Positions 7,748 to 15,011 of a stretch of 35,400 nucleotides of DNA are shown in pieces (position 1 is the first letter of the stretch; each line of letters opens with the position of its first letter). The DNA is taken from positions 1 through 35,400 of the forward strand of contig JAKOQZ010000024.1 in assembly GCA_029778105.1 (NCBI GenBank). Reading direction: 5' to 3'. Position numbers and translations under genes: made by a program. The notes under the pieces are model-generated. The model made no database searches. It was not told the origin of the DNA and saw only the letters and a program-made list of their open reading frames with translations. The stretch is from Pseudomonadota bacterium. GTDB taxonomy: Bacteria > Pseudomonadota > Alphaproteobacteria > Micropepsales > Micropepsaceae.

Positions 7748-9817
7748 ATGAGCGACACCAACGCCAAAGGCATCACAAGCGGCAGACAAGACGGCGGGCC
7801 GAGGAATTGCGGCCCGCGCATGATCGCCGTCGTCGGACCCTATGGCTCCGGCAAGACTTCGCTTCTGGAAAGCCTGCTGCATGCGACCGGCGCGACGACG
7901 CGCAAGGGCGCGGTGAGCGCGGGCAACACGGTCGGCGACGCCAGCGCCGAAGCCCGCGCGCGGCAGATGTCGACCGAACCCAACGCCGTCGTCACCCAGT
8001 GGCTGGGCGACACCTATGCCTTCGTCGATTGTCCCGGCTCGATCGAGTTTTTGGCCGATACGCAGAACGTGCTGGCCGCGTGCGACGCCGCGGTCGTCGT
8101 CGCCGAGCCCGATCCGGCCAAGGCGCTGATGCTGCAGCCCTATCTGAAGGCGCTGGAGGCGGCGGGGGTGCCGCGGATGATTTTCGTCAACAAGATCGAC
8201 AAGGCCAAAGGCCGCATCCGCGACCTGCTGGAGAACCTGCAGCCGATGAGCGCGGCCCCGCTGGTGCTGCGTCAGGTGCCGATCTGGGACGACGGGCAGG
8301 TGACGGGGTTCGTCGATCTGGCGATGGAGCGGGCGCATCACTATCGCGACCATGCGCCGTCCGAGGTCGTGGAGATGCCGGGCGATCTGGCCGAGCGCGA
8401 GAAACAGGCGCGCTATCAGATGCTGGAGCGTCTGGCCGACCATGACGATCATCTGATGGAAGAGCTGCTGAGCGATATCGAGCCGGCGCAGGACGAAGTG
8501 TTCGCCGATCTGGTGAAAGAGACCGGGGCAGGGCAGATCGTGCCGGTGCTGATGGGCAGCGCGGAGCACGATAACGGCATCCGGCGGCTGCTGAAGGCGC
8601 TGCGCCACGATGCGCCGGACGTGAAGGCGACGGCGGCGCGGCTGGGCGTGAACGGTCAGGACGCGGCCTATGTGCTGAAGACGCTGCATTCGCCGCAGGG
8701 CAAGCTGTCGCTGGTGCGGGTGCTGGCGGGCACGATCAAGGACGGCGCCACGGTCCTGCGCGGCGACGGTGCGGAGGCGCGCATCGGCGGCGTATTCCAG
8801 CCGTTCGGCGAACGCATGAGCAAGACAGGCTTCGGCGCGGCGGGCGATCTGGTGGCGCTGGGGCGTCTGGACCCGGTGCAGACCGGCGACACGCTGTCGA
8901 CAGTCAGGTCGGATTTCGCGGTCGCGCGCGCCGCCGCGGCCGAGCCGGTGCACGCGCTGGCGATCCAGGTGGCGGATCGCAAGGACGAGGTGAAGCTGAC
9001 GGCGGCGCTGCACAAGCTGGCGGAGGAAGACCCGTCGCTGTCGGTGAAGCACGACGCCGAGATGCACGAGCTGGTGCTGTCGGGCCAGGGCGAGATGCAT
9101 CTGAAGGTCGCGATCGACCGGCTGGCTTCGAAGTTCGGGCTGAAGGTCACGTCGCGGCCTCCCCGCGTGCCCTATCGCGAGACCATCCGCAAAGGCGCGA
9201 CGCAGCACGCCCGGCACAAGAAGCAGTCGGGCGGTCATGGACAATTCGCGGACGTGACGGTTGATATCCGTCCGCTGCCGCGCGGCGAGGGCTTCCAGTT
9301 CGAGGACAAGGTGACGGGCGGGGCGGTGCCGCGCCAGTACATCCCGTCGGTCGAGCGGGGCGCGCGCGAGGCGCTGGAGCGGGGCGCGTTCGGCTTCCCG
9401 GTGGTGGATGTCGCCGTCGCGCTGACCGACGGCAAGTATCACGACGTCGATTCATCCAACGAGGCCTTCATCATCGCCGGCCGCCAGGCGCTGCACGACG
9501 CGCTGCCGACCTGCGCGCCGGTGCTGCTGGAGCCGGTGATGGCGGTGGAGATCGCGGTGCCGTCTGGCGCGACGGCGGCGGTCAACGGCATGGTCTCGAG
9601 CCGGCGCGGGCATATCCTGGGGTTCGACGCCCGCGAGGGCTGGAACGGATGGGACGTGGTGCGGGCAGAAATCCCGCAATCCGAGCTGCAGTCGCTGATC
9701 GTGGAGCTGAGATCGGCGACGCAGGGTGTCGGGGGCTATACGGCGCGGTTCGATCACCTCGCCGAACTGACGGGGCGTCCGGCGGAACAGGCGCTCGCGC
9801 AGGCGCGCGCCGCCTGA
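7748..9817 (+). CDS. Elongation factor G-like translational GTPase (EF-G2 type)
   Basis: A 689-aa protein with the EF-G domain order. The GTPase domain has a P-loop at residues 30-38 (GPYGSGKTS), G3 DCPGS at 94-98 and NKID at 148-151. Domain II (about 300-370), domain III (KLTAALHKLAEEDPSL), domain IV (RKGATQHARHKKQSGGHGQF) and a final domain V follow. In true EF-G the G3 motif is DTPGH and the His triggers GTP hydrolysis; here it is Ser98. This places it with the EF-G-like paralogues rather than canonical fusA, and weak ribosome-stimulated GTPase is likely. ATG 7748 has AGAGGAGA upstream. Its cellular role is unknown. Confidence 0.9.
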   Translation: MSDTNAKGITSGRQDGGPRNCGPRMIAVVGPYGSGKTSLLESLLHATGATTRKGAVSAGNTVGDASAEARARQMSTEPNAVVTQWLGDTYAFVDCPGSIEFLADTQNVLAACDAAVVVAEPDPAKALMLQPYLKALEAAGVPRMIFVNKIDKAKGRIRDLLENLQPMSAAPLVLRQVPIWDDGQVTGFVDLAMERAHHYRDHAPSEVVEMPGDLAEREKQARYQMLERLADHDDHLMEELLSDIEPAQDEVFADLVKETGAGQIVPVLMGSAEHDNGIRRLLKALRHDAPDVKATAARLGVNGQDAAYVLKTLHSPQGKLSLVRVLAGTIKDGATVLRGDGAEARIGGVFQPFGERMSKTGFGAAGDLVALGRLDPVQTGDTLSTVRSDFAVARAAAAEPVHALAIQVADRKDEVKLTAALHKLAEEDPSLSVKHDAEMHELVLSGQGEMHLKVAIDRLASKFGLKVTSRPPRVPYRETIRKGATQHARHKKQSGGHGQFADVTVDIRPLPRGEGFQFEDKVTGGAVPRQYIPSVERGAREALERGAFGFPVVDVAVALTDGKYHDVDSSNEAFIIAGRQALHDALPTCAPVLLEPVMAVEIAVPSGATAAVNGMVSSRRGHILGFDAREGWNGWDVVRAEIPQSELQSLIVELRSATQGVGGYTARFDHLAELTGRPAEQALAQARAA

Positions 9818-9832
9818 GTTTGGGGGGCTGGG

Positions 9833-9863
9833 GGCGGTGGCGGCGTGAGGCGCCGCTGCCGCC
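9833..9863 (+). terminator. Long GC hairpin after the EF-G-like gene
   Basis: A 13-bp stem (9833-9845 with 9851-9863, loop TGAGG) pairs fully if two central G-U wobbles are allowed. Only TT follows, so it is a weak intrinsic terminator or an RNA-stabilising end between convergent genes. Confidence 0.4.
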
Positions 9864-9879
9864 TTCCCGGGCGCTTCAC

Positions 9880-10140
9880 CTAGTCGCTCCCGCCGCCGCC
9901 GCCGCCGCCGCCATCGCCGCCCCCGGCATCTCCGGCGGCGTCGGAGGACGCATCCGTATGGCTGTGGTCAGTCGGCTTGTCGGTGGCGATCATCAGGCCG
10001 GTGAAGCCGTCATCGGCGCTGCCGCCAGACTGCGCCTTCCGGGCCTCGGCCTTCTGGTCCTGGGTCTTCTTCGCCGCGAAAACGAAAACCGGGATCAGCG
10101 CGGCGAAGACCGCAATAAGGGCGATCCAGACGGCGTTCAT
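9880..10140 (-). CDS. Small single-pass membrane protein with Gly-rich tail
   Basis: An 86-aa protein: one N-terminal membrane helix (residues 4-22, VWIALIAVFAALIPVFVFA), a basic stretch (KKTQDQKAEARK), a polar linker, then a C-terminus of almost only Gly with some Asp and Ser. The tail is encoded by a run of GCC/GGC triplets near 9892-9915, a likely slippage site. It is the third gene of a minus-strand operon, starting 15 nt after the SET-domain gene's stop. No family is recognised. It is accepted because of the membrane helix, start context and operon spacing. Confidence 0.65.
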   Translation of the reverse strand: MNAVWIALIAVFAALIPVFVFAAKKTQDQKAEARKAQSGGSADDGFTGLMIATDKPTDHSHTDASSDAAGDAGGGDGGGGGGGGSD

Positions 10141-10155
10141 CGGCGGCGCCCCGGA

Positions 10156-10656
10156 TCAGGGAGCGCCGGTCTGCCGCAGGCGCACCGCTTCGTCACCTTC
10201 GGCTTCGCGGCGCTGCGACGGGCGCGGCCCGATCGAGCGCACGGAAGCCGGCGGCTCGGCCCTGAAATGGGCGAGCGCGATGTCGTCGGCGTGGCAGAGG
10301 TCGTGATAGTTCACGGTGATCTCTTCCCCCGGGGCGATGTCGCGGCGCGCCACCATGGTGGGTTCGCCCGCGCCGGCGCCATAGGTCACGGCCATGTTCG
10401 GCGTGTCGGAGTGGTTCATGAAGCGGCTGTCGTCGACCGAGTAGATGTGCTCGCGCGTCGCCTTGGACAGGAAGCCGTAATAGTCGATGTGGTGCTGCTG
10501 CACCGGCGGTGCGGCGGCATAGACCGCAGGCGGGAAGTGCAGGTCGAAAGTCGGGTCGAACCGCCACACGACCGCTCCCGCCGGAATCCACTGTGCGGTG
10601 AACAGGCCAATACCGTGCAGGCGGCTGGCTTTCAGCTCAGTCTTGATGGTCAGCAT
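10156..10656 (-). CDS. SET-domain protein (putative lysine methyltransferase)
   Basis: A 166-aa compact SET domain. Visible motifs are the N-terminal ASRLHGIGLFTAQWIPAGAVV, the AdoMet/active-site motif RFMNHSDTPN near residues 78-87, and the C-terminal GEEITVNYHDL. Bacterial single-domain SET proteins methylate lysines on protein substrates such as ribosomal or DNA-binding proteins, but most are uncharacterised. No pre- or post-SET zinc sites are evident. The ATG at 10656 starts 4 nt after the upstream gene's stop and begins the conserved domain. It is probably translationally coupled, since no clear Shine-Dalgarno is present. Confidence 0.85.
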   Translation of the reverse strand: MLTIKTELKASRLHGIGLFTAQWIPAGAVVWRFDPTFDLHFPPAVYAAAPPVQQHHIDYYGFLSKATREHIYSVDDSRFMNHSDTPNMAVTYGAGAGEPTMVARRDIAPGEEITVNYHDLCHADDIALAHFRAEPPASVRSIGPRPSQRREAEGDEAVRLRQTGAP

Positions 10657-10660
10657 GGGA

Positions 10661-11302
10661 CTACGATTGGAGGTTGGGTACGGAAGCCGGAAGGGCAGGT
10701 TGGCGCAGGCGGCCGGCCACGGCGCGCACGACGCCATGGGACAGGAGAGCTGCGAGGATCGCGCCCGCGCCGAGGAAGCAATAGATCGGGAAGGCCGCGA
10801 TCTCGGGCGCCCAGCGCTCGATCGCGAACAGATTGATGACGGCCGCGAGGAACGAGAGCGACCAGTAGGTCTTGTCCTCGCTTTCAGGGTCTGCGAGCGC
10901 CTTTTTAAGGGTCGGGAATACGGCGAGCACGTCGACGAAGATGATCATGTAGAGCGCCAGCTCGGCCTGATCGAGCGCGAGCCAGGGGATCAGGGCGATC
11001 GACGCGCCGGCGAGGCACATCGCGTCGATGAGGCCGGCCCCGCCTTCGCCATAGCGCAGGGAGAGCGAGGCGACCGTGATGGTGCCCAGCGCATAGCCGG
11101 CGGCGATCCACAACGTCGCGTCGGCACCGGACGCGGCATAGGTGGCGGTGGTGATGATCTCGGCGAACGCCCAGATGAACCAGCTCGCCCGGTTGGGACG
11201 GGTCTGCCCCTTCAGGATCGAGCGGATATAGGGAATGAACGACGCCAGCGCGACGGCGCCGGATGTCAGGCCTATCCAAGACTGGATGCTGCCGTCGGTC
11301 AT
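10661..11302 (-). CDS. Multi-pass membrane protein with PQ-loop-like repeat features
   Basis: A 213-aa integral membrane protein with six or seven predicted helices. The first part (ASFIPYIRSILKGQTRPNR followed by ASWFIWAFAE) resembles the helix-loop of PQ-loop/SemiSWEET-type small transporters, where a proline kinks the helix. The second half (LALYMIIFVDVLAVFPTLKKA, EDKTYWSLSF) resembles a second copy of the same arrangement (P-T-L-K-K-A, W-S-L). A function in solute movement is inference. It is first in the operon with the SET and Gly-tail genes, and faces the AT-rich repeat region. ATG 11302 is the only sensible start. Confidence 0.75.
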   Translation of the reverse strand: MTDGSIQSWIGLTSGAVALASFIPYIRSILKGQTRPNRASWFIWAFAEIITTATYAASGADATLWIAAGYALGTITVASLSLRYGEGGAGLIDAMCLAGASIALIPWLALDQAELALYMIIFVDVLAVFPTLKKALADPESEDKTYWSLSFLAAVINLFAIERWAPEIAAFPIYCFLGAGAILAALLSHGVVRAVAGRLRQPALPASVPNLQS

Positions 11303-11614
11303 GCGATTAACGTAAACGGTGCATTAATTAAGGTCAAGAATTTATTAGTAAATATCTCAACTATTCGGCAGAAATCGGCCGAATCAAAATGGGACAAATT
11401 AAGATTTGCAACGCCCAAAAGTTAATGAGCGTTAAGAAGATGAGTTAATGTTAGTTAAAGAAGAGGGTTAATTAATTCCTGCTGCGGGACTTGGCGCGAT
11501 CCGAGGGCGATGTCCGCAGTTTGCTGGCGTGCCGCCGTGATACGATCGGTGGCAGGCTTTCCGCCGCGCAACGAAATTTGAGTCCCCTGCGCGGGCGAAC
11601 TGGCTAGATGAGGC
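11303..11614. other. AT-rich divergent intergenic region
   Basis: No gene is seen in these 312 bp. The first 170 bp are strikingly AT-rich beside GC-rich neighbours and hold most of the TTAA tetranucleotides in the region, one 7-bp inverted repeat (ATTCGGC/GCCGAAT, 11363-11369 and 11378-11384) and the repeat array listed next. The remaining 140 bp before the HAD gene have normal composition. Promoters for both divergent genes should be here, but I cannot place a convincing -35/-10 pair. Confidence 0.7.
11398..11475. repeat. 23-bp phased TTAA direct-repeat array
   Basis: TTAA occurs at 11399, 11422, 11445 and 11468, exactly 23 bp apart, with a second series at 11432 and 11455 offset by 10 bp. 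The two central units share GTTAATG-N3-GTTAA (11421-11435 and 11444-11458); a third starts GTTAAT at 11467. This looks like cooperative binding sites for a regulator. Spacing does not match the CtrA box (TTAA-N7-TTAA). Confidence 0.6.
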
Positions 11615-12280
11615 ATGCTGCAGCGCCGCCCCCACCATGTGATCTTCGACTGCGACGGTGTGCTGGTCGACAGCGAGCCGATCGCAAATGCCTGCCTGGC
11701 TGAAGCCCTGGCCGGGGAGGGGCTGGTTCTGGATGTCGCCGAGGTCCGCCGCCGCTATGTCGGGCTGTCCATGGCCAGCGTCGTCGCCGCCGTCGAGAGC
11801 GAGCTGCGGCGGCCTTTGCCGGAAGGGTGGCTGGACACGCTGCAGACCGAGACGTTCCGGCGGCTTCGGGAGCATGTGAAGCCGGTGCCGCACGTGAAGG
11901 CGGCGGTCGAAGCGATCGTCGCCAAGGGCGTGCGGGTCTCGGTCGCCTCGTCGGGGTCGCAGCGCAAAATGGCCGTGACCCTCGGGACGACCGGGCTGCT
12001 GGGTCTGTTCAATGCGCGGCTGCTGAGCGCCGATCAGGTGACGCGCGGCAAGCCTCACCCGGACCTGTTCCTGGCGGCCGCCCGGCTGGCGGGGATCGTT
12101 CCGCAGAACACGGTGGTGATCGAGGACTCGGTGCCGGGGGCGCAGGCTGCCGCAGCGGCAGGTATGGCGGCGTTCGGCTACGCGGGCGATCCCGTGAGCG
12201 ATGCCGAGGGGCTGAAGGCGGCCGGTGCGGTGGTGTTCAAGGACATGCGCAAGCTGCCCGGGCTGCTGGGGCTGGCGTAA
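11615..12280 (+). CDS. HAD-superfamily phosphatase (beta-phosphoglucomutase-like, HAD-IA)
   Basis: A 221-aa cytosolic hydrolase. Motif I is FDCDGVLVDSE with nucleophile D12 and acid/base D14. An alpha-helical cap (about residues 20-85) follows, then motif II SSGS (about 111), motif III lysine in RGKPHPDLF, and motif IV IEDSVPG. This layout is typical of phosphoglycolate, sugar-phosphate or beta-phosphoglucomutase-like enzymes; the substrate cannot be assigned. GAGG lies 3-6 nt before the ATG. The stop TAA is inside the T-tract of a terminator pointing the other way. Confidence 0.9.
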   Translation: MLQRRPHHVIFDCDGVLVDSEPIANACLAEALAGEGLVLDVAEVRRRYVGLSMASVVAAVESELRRPLPEGWLDTLQTETFRRLREHVKPVPHVKAAVEAIVAKGVRVSVASSGSQRKMAVTLGTTGLLGLFNARLLSADQVTRGKPHPDLFLAAARLAGIVPQNTVVIEDSVPGAQAAAAAGMAAFGYAGDPVSDAEGLKAAGAVVFKDMRKLPGLLGLA

Positions 12281-12307
12281 AGAAAAGGCCGGGCGCGAGG
12301 CCCGGCC
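12278..12307 (-). terminator. Intrinsic terminator for minus-strand transcription
   Basis: Perfect 8-bp stem GGCCGGGC/GCCCGGCC (12287-12294 and 12300-12307) with a 5-nt loop. Read on the minus strand it is followed at once by TTTTCTTTA, a good U-tract; on the plus strand there is none. It therefore ends a transcript coming from the trxB side, about 400 nt past the trxB stop. Confidence 0.7.
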
Positions 12308-12703
12308 GAAGGTGCTTGAGGGAGGCCGGCGCGGCATCGAGCCGCCACGCCGCACGACCGGACCCTGGCGACAGGGGCAGGCCACATATGCATGTGATAG
12401 TCATGTGCAATATGCATGGTCTTTCTGGCGCACCGGGGGAGGCGGTGCAAGCGCCTTTTGCGAACGAATCGCAAGTTTTTGGATTCGTGAATCGAGTCAG
12501 CGGCTTGCGCGGCGCTGTTGTGAAAGTGAGTCGGCTGCTTGAGGTGGCGAGTCCGGTTCTTCACAGGTTGAGTCAGTCGGGCCTCTGCACGCAGGCGCGC
12601 CGCGTCGCGCCATCGCCGCGCGTGAATTCGCGAGTCCGCAGAATCGGTTGGCTGGCGCGGCTGAGGATTTGAGTCGGTCGCGGGAAAATCGCGCGAACGC
12701 TGT
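12308..12703. other. Convergent intergenic region with GANTC cluster
   Basis: No convincing protein gene in these 396 bp; the open frames have no domain, start context or family resemblance. It contains ten GANTC sites between 12466 and 12675 (starts 12466, 12482, 12489, 12494, 12528, 12549, 12570, 12632, 12641, 12671) and a 7-bp hairpin ACGAATC/GATTCGT (12464-12488). It also holds a 9-bp direct repeat ATATGCATG at 12386 and 12410. With the terminator at its left end it could encode a minus-strand small RNA or a long trxB 3' UTR. Confidence 0.6.
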
Positions 12704-13669
12704 TTACGCGGCTTCGGCGGCGGCGTCGTGCTCTTCCGCGGCGAGGAAGCGCTCGGCTTCCAGTGCCGCCATGCAGCCCATGCCCGCCGCCGTGACCGCC
12801 TGGCGATAGACCTTGTCGGTCACGTCGCCCGCCGCGAAGACGCCGGGGATCGAGGTTGCCGTAGAGTCGGGGGCTTTGAGCAGGTAGCCGCTCTCGTCCA
12901 TCGGGAGCTGACCCTTGAAGATCCCGGTCGCCGGGACGTGTCCGATGGCGACGAAGAGGCCGTCGGCCGCGATCTCGGTGAGCGTGCCGGTCTTCACGTT
13001 ACGCAGAGTCAGGTGGGTGAGCGAGACGGGGGTGGTGGTGCCCCTGGCGTCGACGACCTCGCTGTCCCAGATGACGCTGACCTTGGGATTGGCGAGGAGG
13101 CGGGCCTGGTTGGTCTTGTCGGCGCGCAGGCTGTCGCGGCGGTGGACGAGGGTGACCTTGCTGGCGAAGTTGGTGAGGAACATCGCCTCCTCGACGGCGG
13201 TGTTGCCGCCGCCGACCACGACGACTTCCTTGCCGCGATAGAAGAACCCGTCGCAGGTGGCGCAGGCCGAGACGCCGTGCCCCTGGAAGGTCTGCTCAAA
13301 CGGCAGGCCCAGCCAGCGGGCCTGGGCGCCGGTGGCGATGACGAGGGTGTCGCAGGTATAGACCGCGCCGTCGTCGCCCCAGAGGCGGAAGGGGCGGTGC
13401 GAGAGGTCGACCTTCACGATGGTGTCGTGGGCGAACTCGGTGCCGACATGGGCGGCCTGGGCCTGCATCTGCTCCATCAGCCAGGGCCCCTGAACGGCCT
13501 CGGCGAAGCCGGGGTAGTTCTCGACGTCGGTGGTGATGGTGAGCTGGCCGCCGGGCTGAAGCCCCATGATCATCAGCGGCTTGAGCATCGCACGGGCGGC
13601 ATAGATCGCCGCCGTGTAGCCGGCGGGGCCGGACCCCAGAACGATGACTTTGGCGTGGCGCTCGGCCAT
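12704..13669 (-). CDS. trxB: Thioredoxin reductase
   Basis: A 321-aa flavoprotein that uses NADPH to reduce thioredoxin. It has the FAD site GSGPAGYTAAIYAAR (residues 12-26), the redox-active CATC (C136, C139) in HGVSACATCDGFFYRGK, the NADPH site VVGGGNTAVEEA and the second FAD motif GVFAAGDVTDKVYRQ. Length and motifs match low-molecular-weight bacterial TrxB. ATG 13669 (MAERHAKVIVLG) is preferred over 13696 because GGAG lies 6 nt upstream. The Ala/Glu-rich C-terminal tail is slightly longer than usual. It diverges from the Lrp-type regulator and sits close to a glutathione peroxidase gene, which suggests a thiol-redox neighbourhood. Confidence 0.96.
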   Translation of the reverse strand: MAERHAKVIVLGSGPAGYTAAIYAARAMLKPLMIMGLQPGGQLTITTDVENYPGFAEAVQGPWLMEQMQAQAAHVGTEFAHDTIVKVDLSHRPFRLWGDDGAVYTCDTLVIATGAQARWLGLPFEQTFQGHGVSACATCDGFFYRGKEVVVVGGGNTAVEEAMFLTNFASKVTLVHRRDSLRADKTNQARLLANPKVSVIWDSEVVDARGTTTPVSLTHLTLRNVKTGTLTEIAADGLFVAIGHVPATGIFKGQLPMDESGYLLKAPDSTATSIPGVFAAGDVTDKVYRQAVTAAGMGCMAALEAERFLAAEEHDAAAEAA

Positions 13670-13859
13670 GGCGGGCTCCGGAATCGAATGACGCAAGGCG
13701 TGAAACTAGCCTTTCCGGTCGCTGAAGTAAGCGCGGAGGCCGCCGCCGGCAATGATCGGACGGTTAAGCGTCAGGTCATTGCGCTGCAGCGAAATATTGT
13801 TGCGCCGATGGCCTCAATCGGGTCTAAAGCGGTCCCTCATAATACGGGACTTGGCATTA

Positions 13860-14336
13860 ATGCGCCGGATCAAACTGGATTCGATCGACCGGAAGATTCT
13901 GGCCGAGCTTCAGGCCGATGGCCGGATGACGAATGTCGAGCTGGCCAAGCGGGTGCAGATCTCTCCGCCGCCCTGTCTGCGCCGCGTGCGGGCGCTGGAG
14001 GAGGCCGGGTTGATCAAGGGCTATCACGCCCAGCTGGACCCCAAGCTGCTGGGGTTCGACGTGAGCGTCTATGTGATGGTCGGGCTCTCCAGCCAGGCGG
14101 ACGCGGACCTGCGGGCCTTTGAGGAGCAGTGCCGCAAATGGCCGATCGTGCGGGAATGCTCGATGCTGAACGGCCAGGATGACTTCATCCTGAAATGCGT
14201 CGCGGCCGATCTTTCCGCCTTCCAGACCTTTCTGACCGACGATCTGACCGCCGCCAAGAATGTGGCGCATGTGAAGACATCGCTGATCGTGCGGACGACC
14301 AAGCAGGAGCCGGGCGTGCCGGTTCCGCCGCGCTGA
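13860..14336 (+). CDS. Lrp/AsnC-family transcriptional regulator
   Basis: A 158-aa regulator. Residues 1-60 form the winged helix-turn-helix (LDSIDRKILAELQADGRMTNVELAKRV, CLRRVRALEEAGLIKGY). Residues 65-150 form the RAM ligand-binding domain (VSVYVMVGLS, VRECSMLNGQDDFILKCVA). These proteins assemble as octamers and respond to amino acids; the ligand is unknown. ATG 13860 matches the family start; the longer open frame is not plausible. The upstream region has the palindrome CGCTGCAGCG and an AATATT, which could serve autoregulation. The glutathione peroxidase starts 7 bp downstream, so the two may be one operon. Confidence 0.93.
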   Translation: MRRIKLDSIDRKILAELQADGRMTNVELAKRVQISPPPCLRRVRALEEAGLIKGYHAQLDPKLLGFDVSVYVMVGLSSQADADLRAFEEQCRKWPIVRECSMLNGQDDFILKCVAADLSAFQTFLTDDLTAAKNVAHVKTSLIVRTTKQEPGVPVPPR

Positions 14337-14343
14337 GGACGCC

Positions 14344-14838
14344 ATGGCCAACGACAAGACCGTCTACGACTTCGATCTGGAAACGCTGCAGGGGGGCAAG
14401 CCGCTGCCGCTGTCGCAGTTCAAGGGCCAGCCCCTGCTGATCGTGAACACCGCCTCGCAGTGCGGCTTCACCTATCAGTACAAGGGCCTTGAAGAGGTCT
14501 GGAAGGACAACCGCGACAAGGGACTGGTGGTGATCGGCGTGCCGTCGAACGATTTCGGGCGGCAGGAGCCGGGCAAGGCCAGCGAGATCGCGCAGTTCTG
14601 CGAGATCAATTTCGGCGTCGATTTCCCCCTGGCTGCGAAGACGCCGGTGAGCGGCCGCGACGCACATCCGCTGTTCAAGCATCTGGCCGGTGAGGGCGGT
14701 TTCCTGTCGCGTCCGCGCTGGAACTTCTACAAATATCTGGTCGGCCGCGACGGCCGTCTGGTGACGTGGTTTTCGAGCCTGACCAAGCCCGACAGCGCCA
14801 GTTTCAAGCGCGCCATCGCGAAAATCGTCGCGAAGTAA
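14344..14838 (+). CDS. Glutathione peroxidase (Cys type)
   Basis: A 164-aa thioredoxin-fold peroxidase. The peroxidatic cysteine is C40 in NTASQCGFT. The catalytic Gln is in SNDFGRQEPG, and the catalytic Trp and Asn are in RWNFYKYLV. A second cysteine in AQFCEINFG is placed as a resolving Cys, so thioredoxin rather than glutathione may be the real reductant, which agrees with trxB nearby. It reduces hydrogen peroxide and lipid hydroperoxides. It directly follows the Lrp-type regulator with a 7-bp gap. Confidence 0.93.
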   Translation: MANDKTVYDFDLETLQGGKPLPLSQFKGQPLLIVNTASQCGFTYQYKGLEEVWKDNRDKGLVVIGVPSNDFGRQEPGKASEIAQFCEINFGVDFPLAAKTPVSGRDAHPLFKHLAGEGGFLSRPRWNFYKYLVGRDGRLVTWFSSLTKPDSASFKRAIAKIVAK

Positions 14839-14945
14839 AGAGCGCTGGAACTTTTTTCGCCTCAGGGTGAACAGAGCGTTTCCGGCGCATGTTCAACACA
14901 ACCCTCGCTGCGCGCGAAGCGGGGGAATATGCGGATATTCTGCGT

Positions 14946-14960
14946 TTAACCGCTTGTTGA
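14946..14960 (+). promoter_or_regulatory. CtrA-like box (one mismatch) upstream of the histidine kinase
   Basis: TTAA-N7-TTGA at 14946-14960 matches the alphaproteobacterial CtrA consensus TTAA-N7-TTAA at seven of eight fixed positions. It lies about 50 bp before the kinase start. A single mismatched box is weak evidence alone. Confidence 0.3.
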
Positions 14961-15011
14961 GGTTACCCGCGCGCTAGGATTTCATTCGGTGTATGTTAGC
15001 CGGATTGAGCC

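Noticed and set aside
7535-9442. 635-codon open frame on the minus strand across the EF-G-like gene
   Set aside because: It is Arg/His/Leu-rich low-complexity translation typical of an antisense frame of GC-rich coding DNA. The opposite strand encodes a full EF-G-like protein with all GTPase motifs.
9890-9915. GCC/GGC triplet run as a separate repeat element
   Set aside because: It is explained by the poly-Gly tail codons of the small membrane protein; it is a slippage-prone stretch only.
12178-12564. 128-codon minus-strand open frame in the convergent gap
   Set aside because: It overlaps the HAD gene's 3' end, crosses the minus-strand terminator and shows no protein-like pattern. A noncoding role is more likely.
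14851-14886. GGAAC followed by CGTT upstream of the histidine kinase, resembling an EcfG stress promoter
   Set aside because: The spacer is about 25 bp instead of 16-17, so the elements cannot form one promoter.
14864-14905. Inverted repeat TGAACA/TGTTCA with outer AGGGT/ACCCT
   Set aside because: Long spacer and interrupted arms. It does not match the alphaproteobacterial SOS box, which is a direct repeat GTTC-N7-GTTC. Left unassigned.
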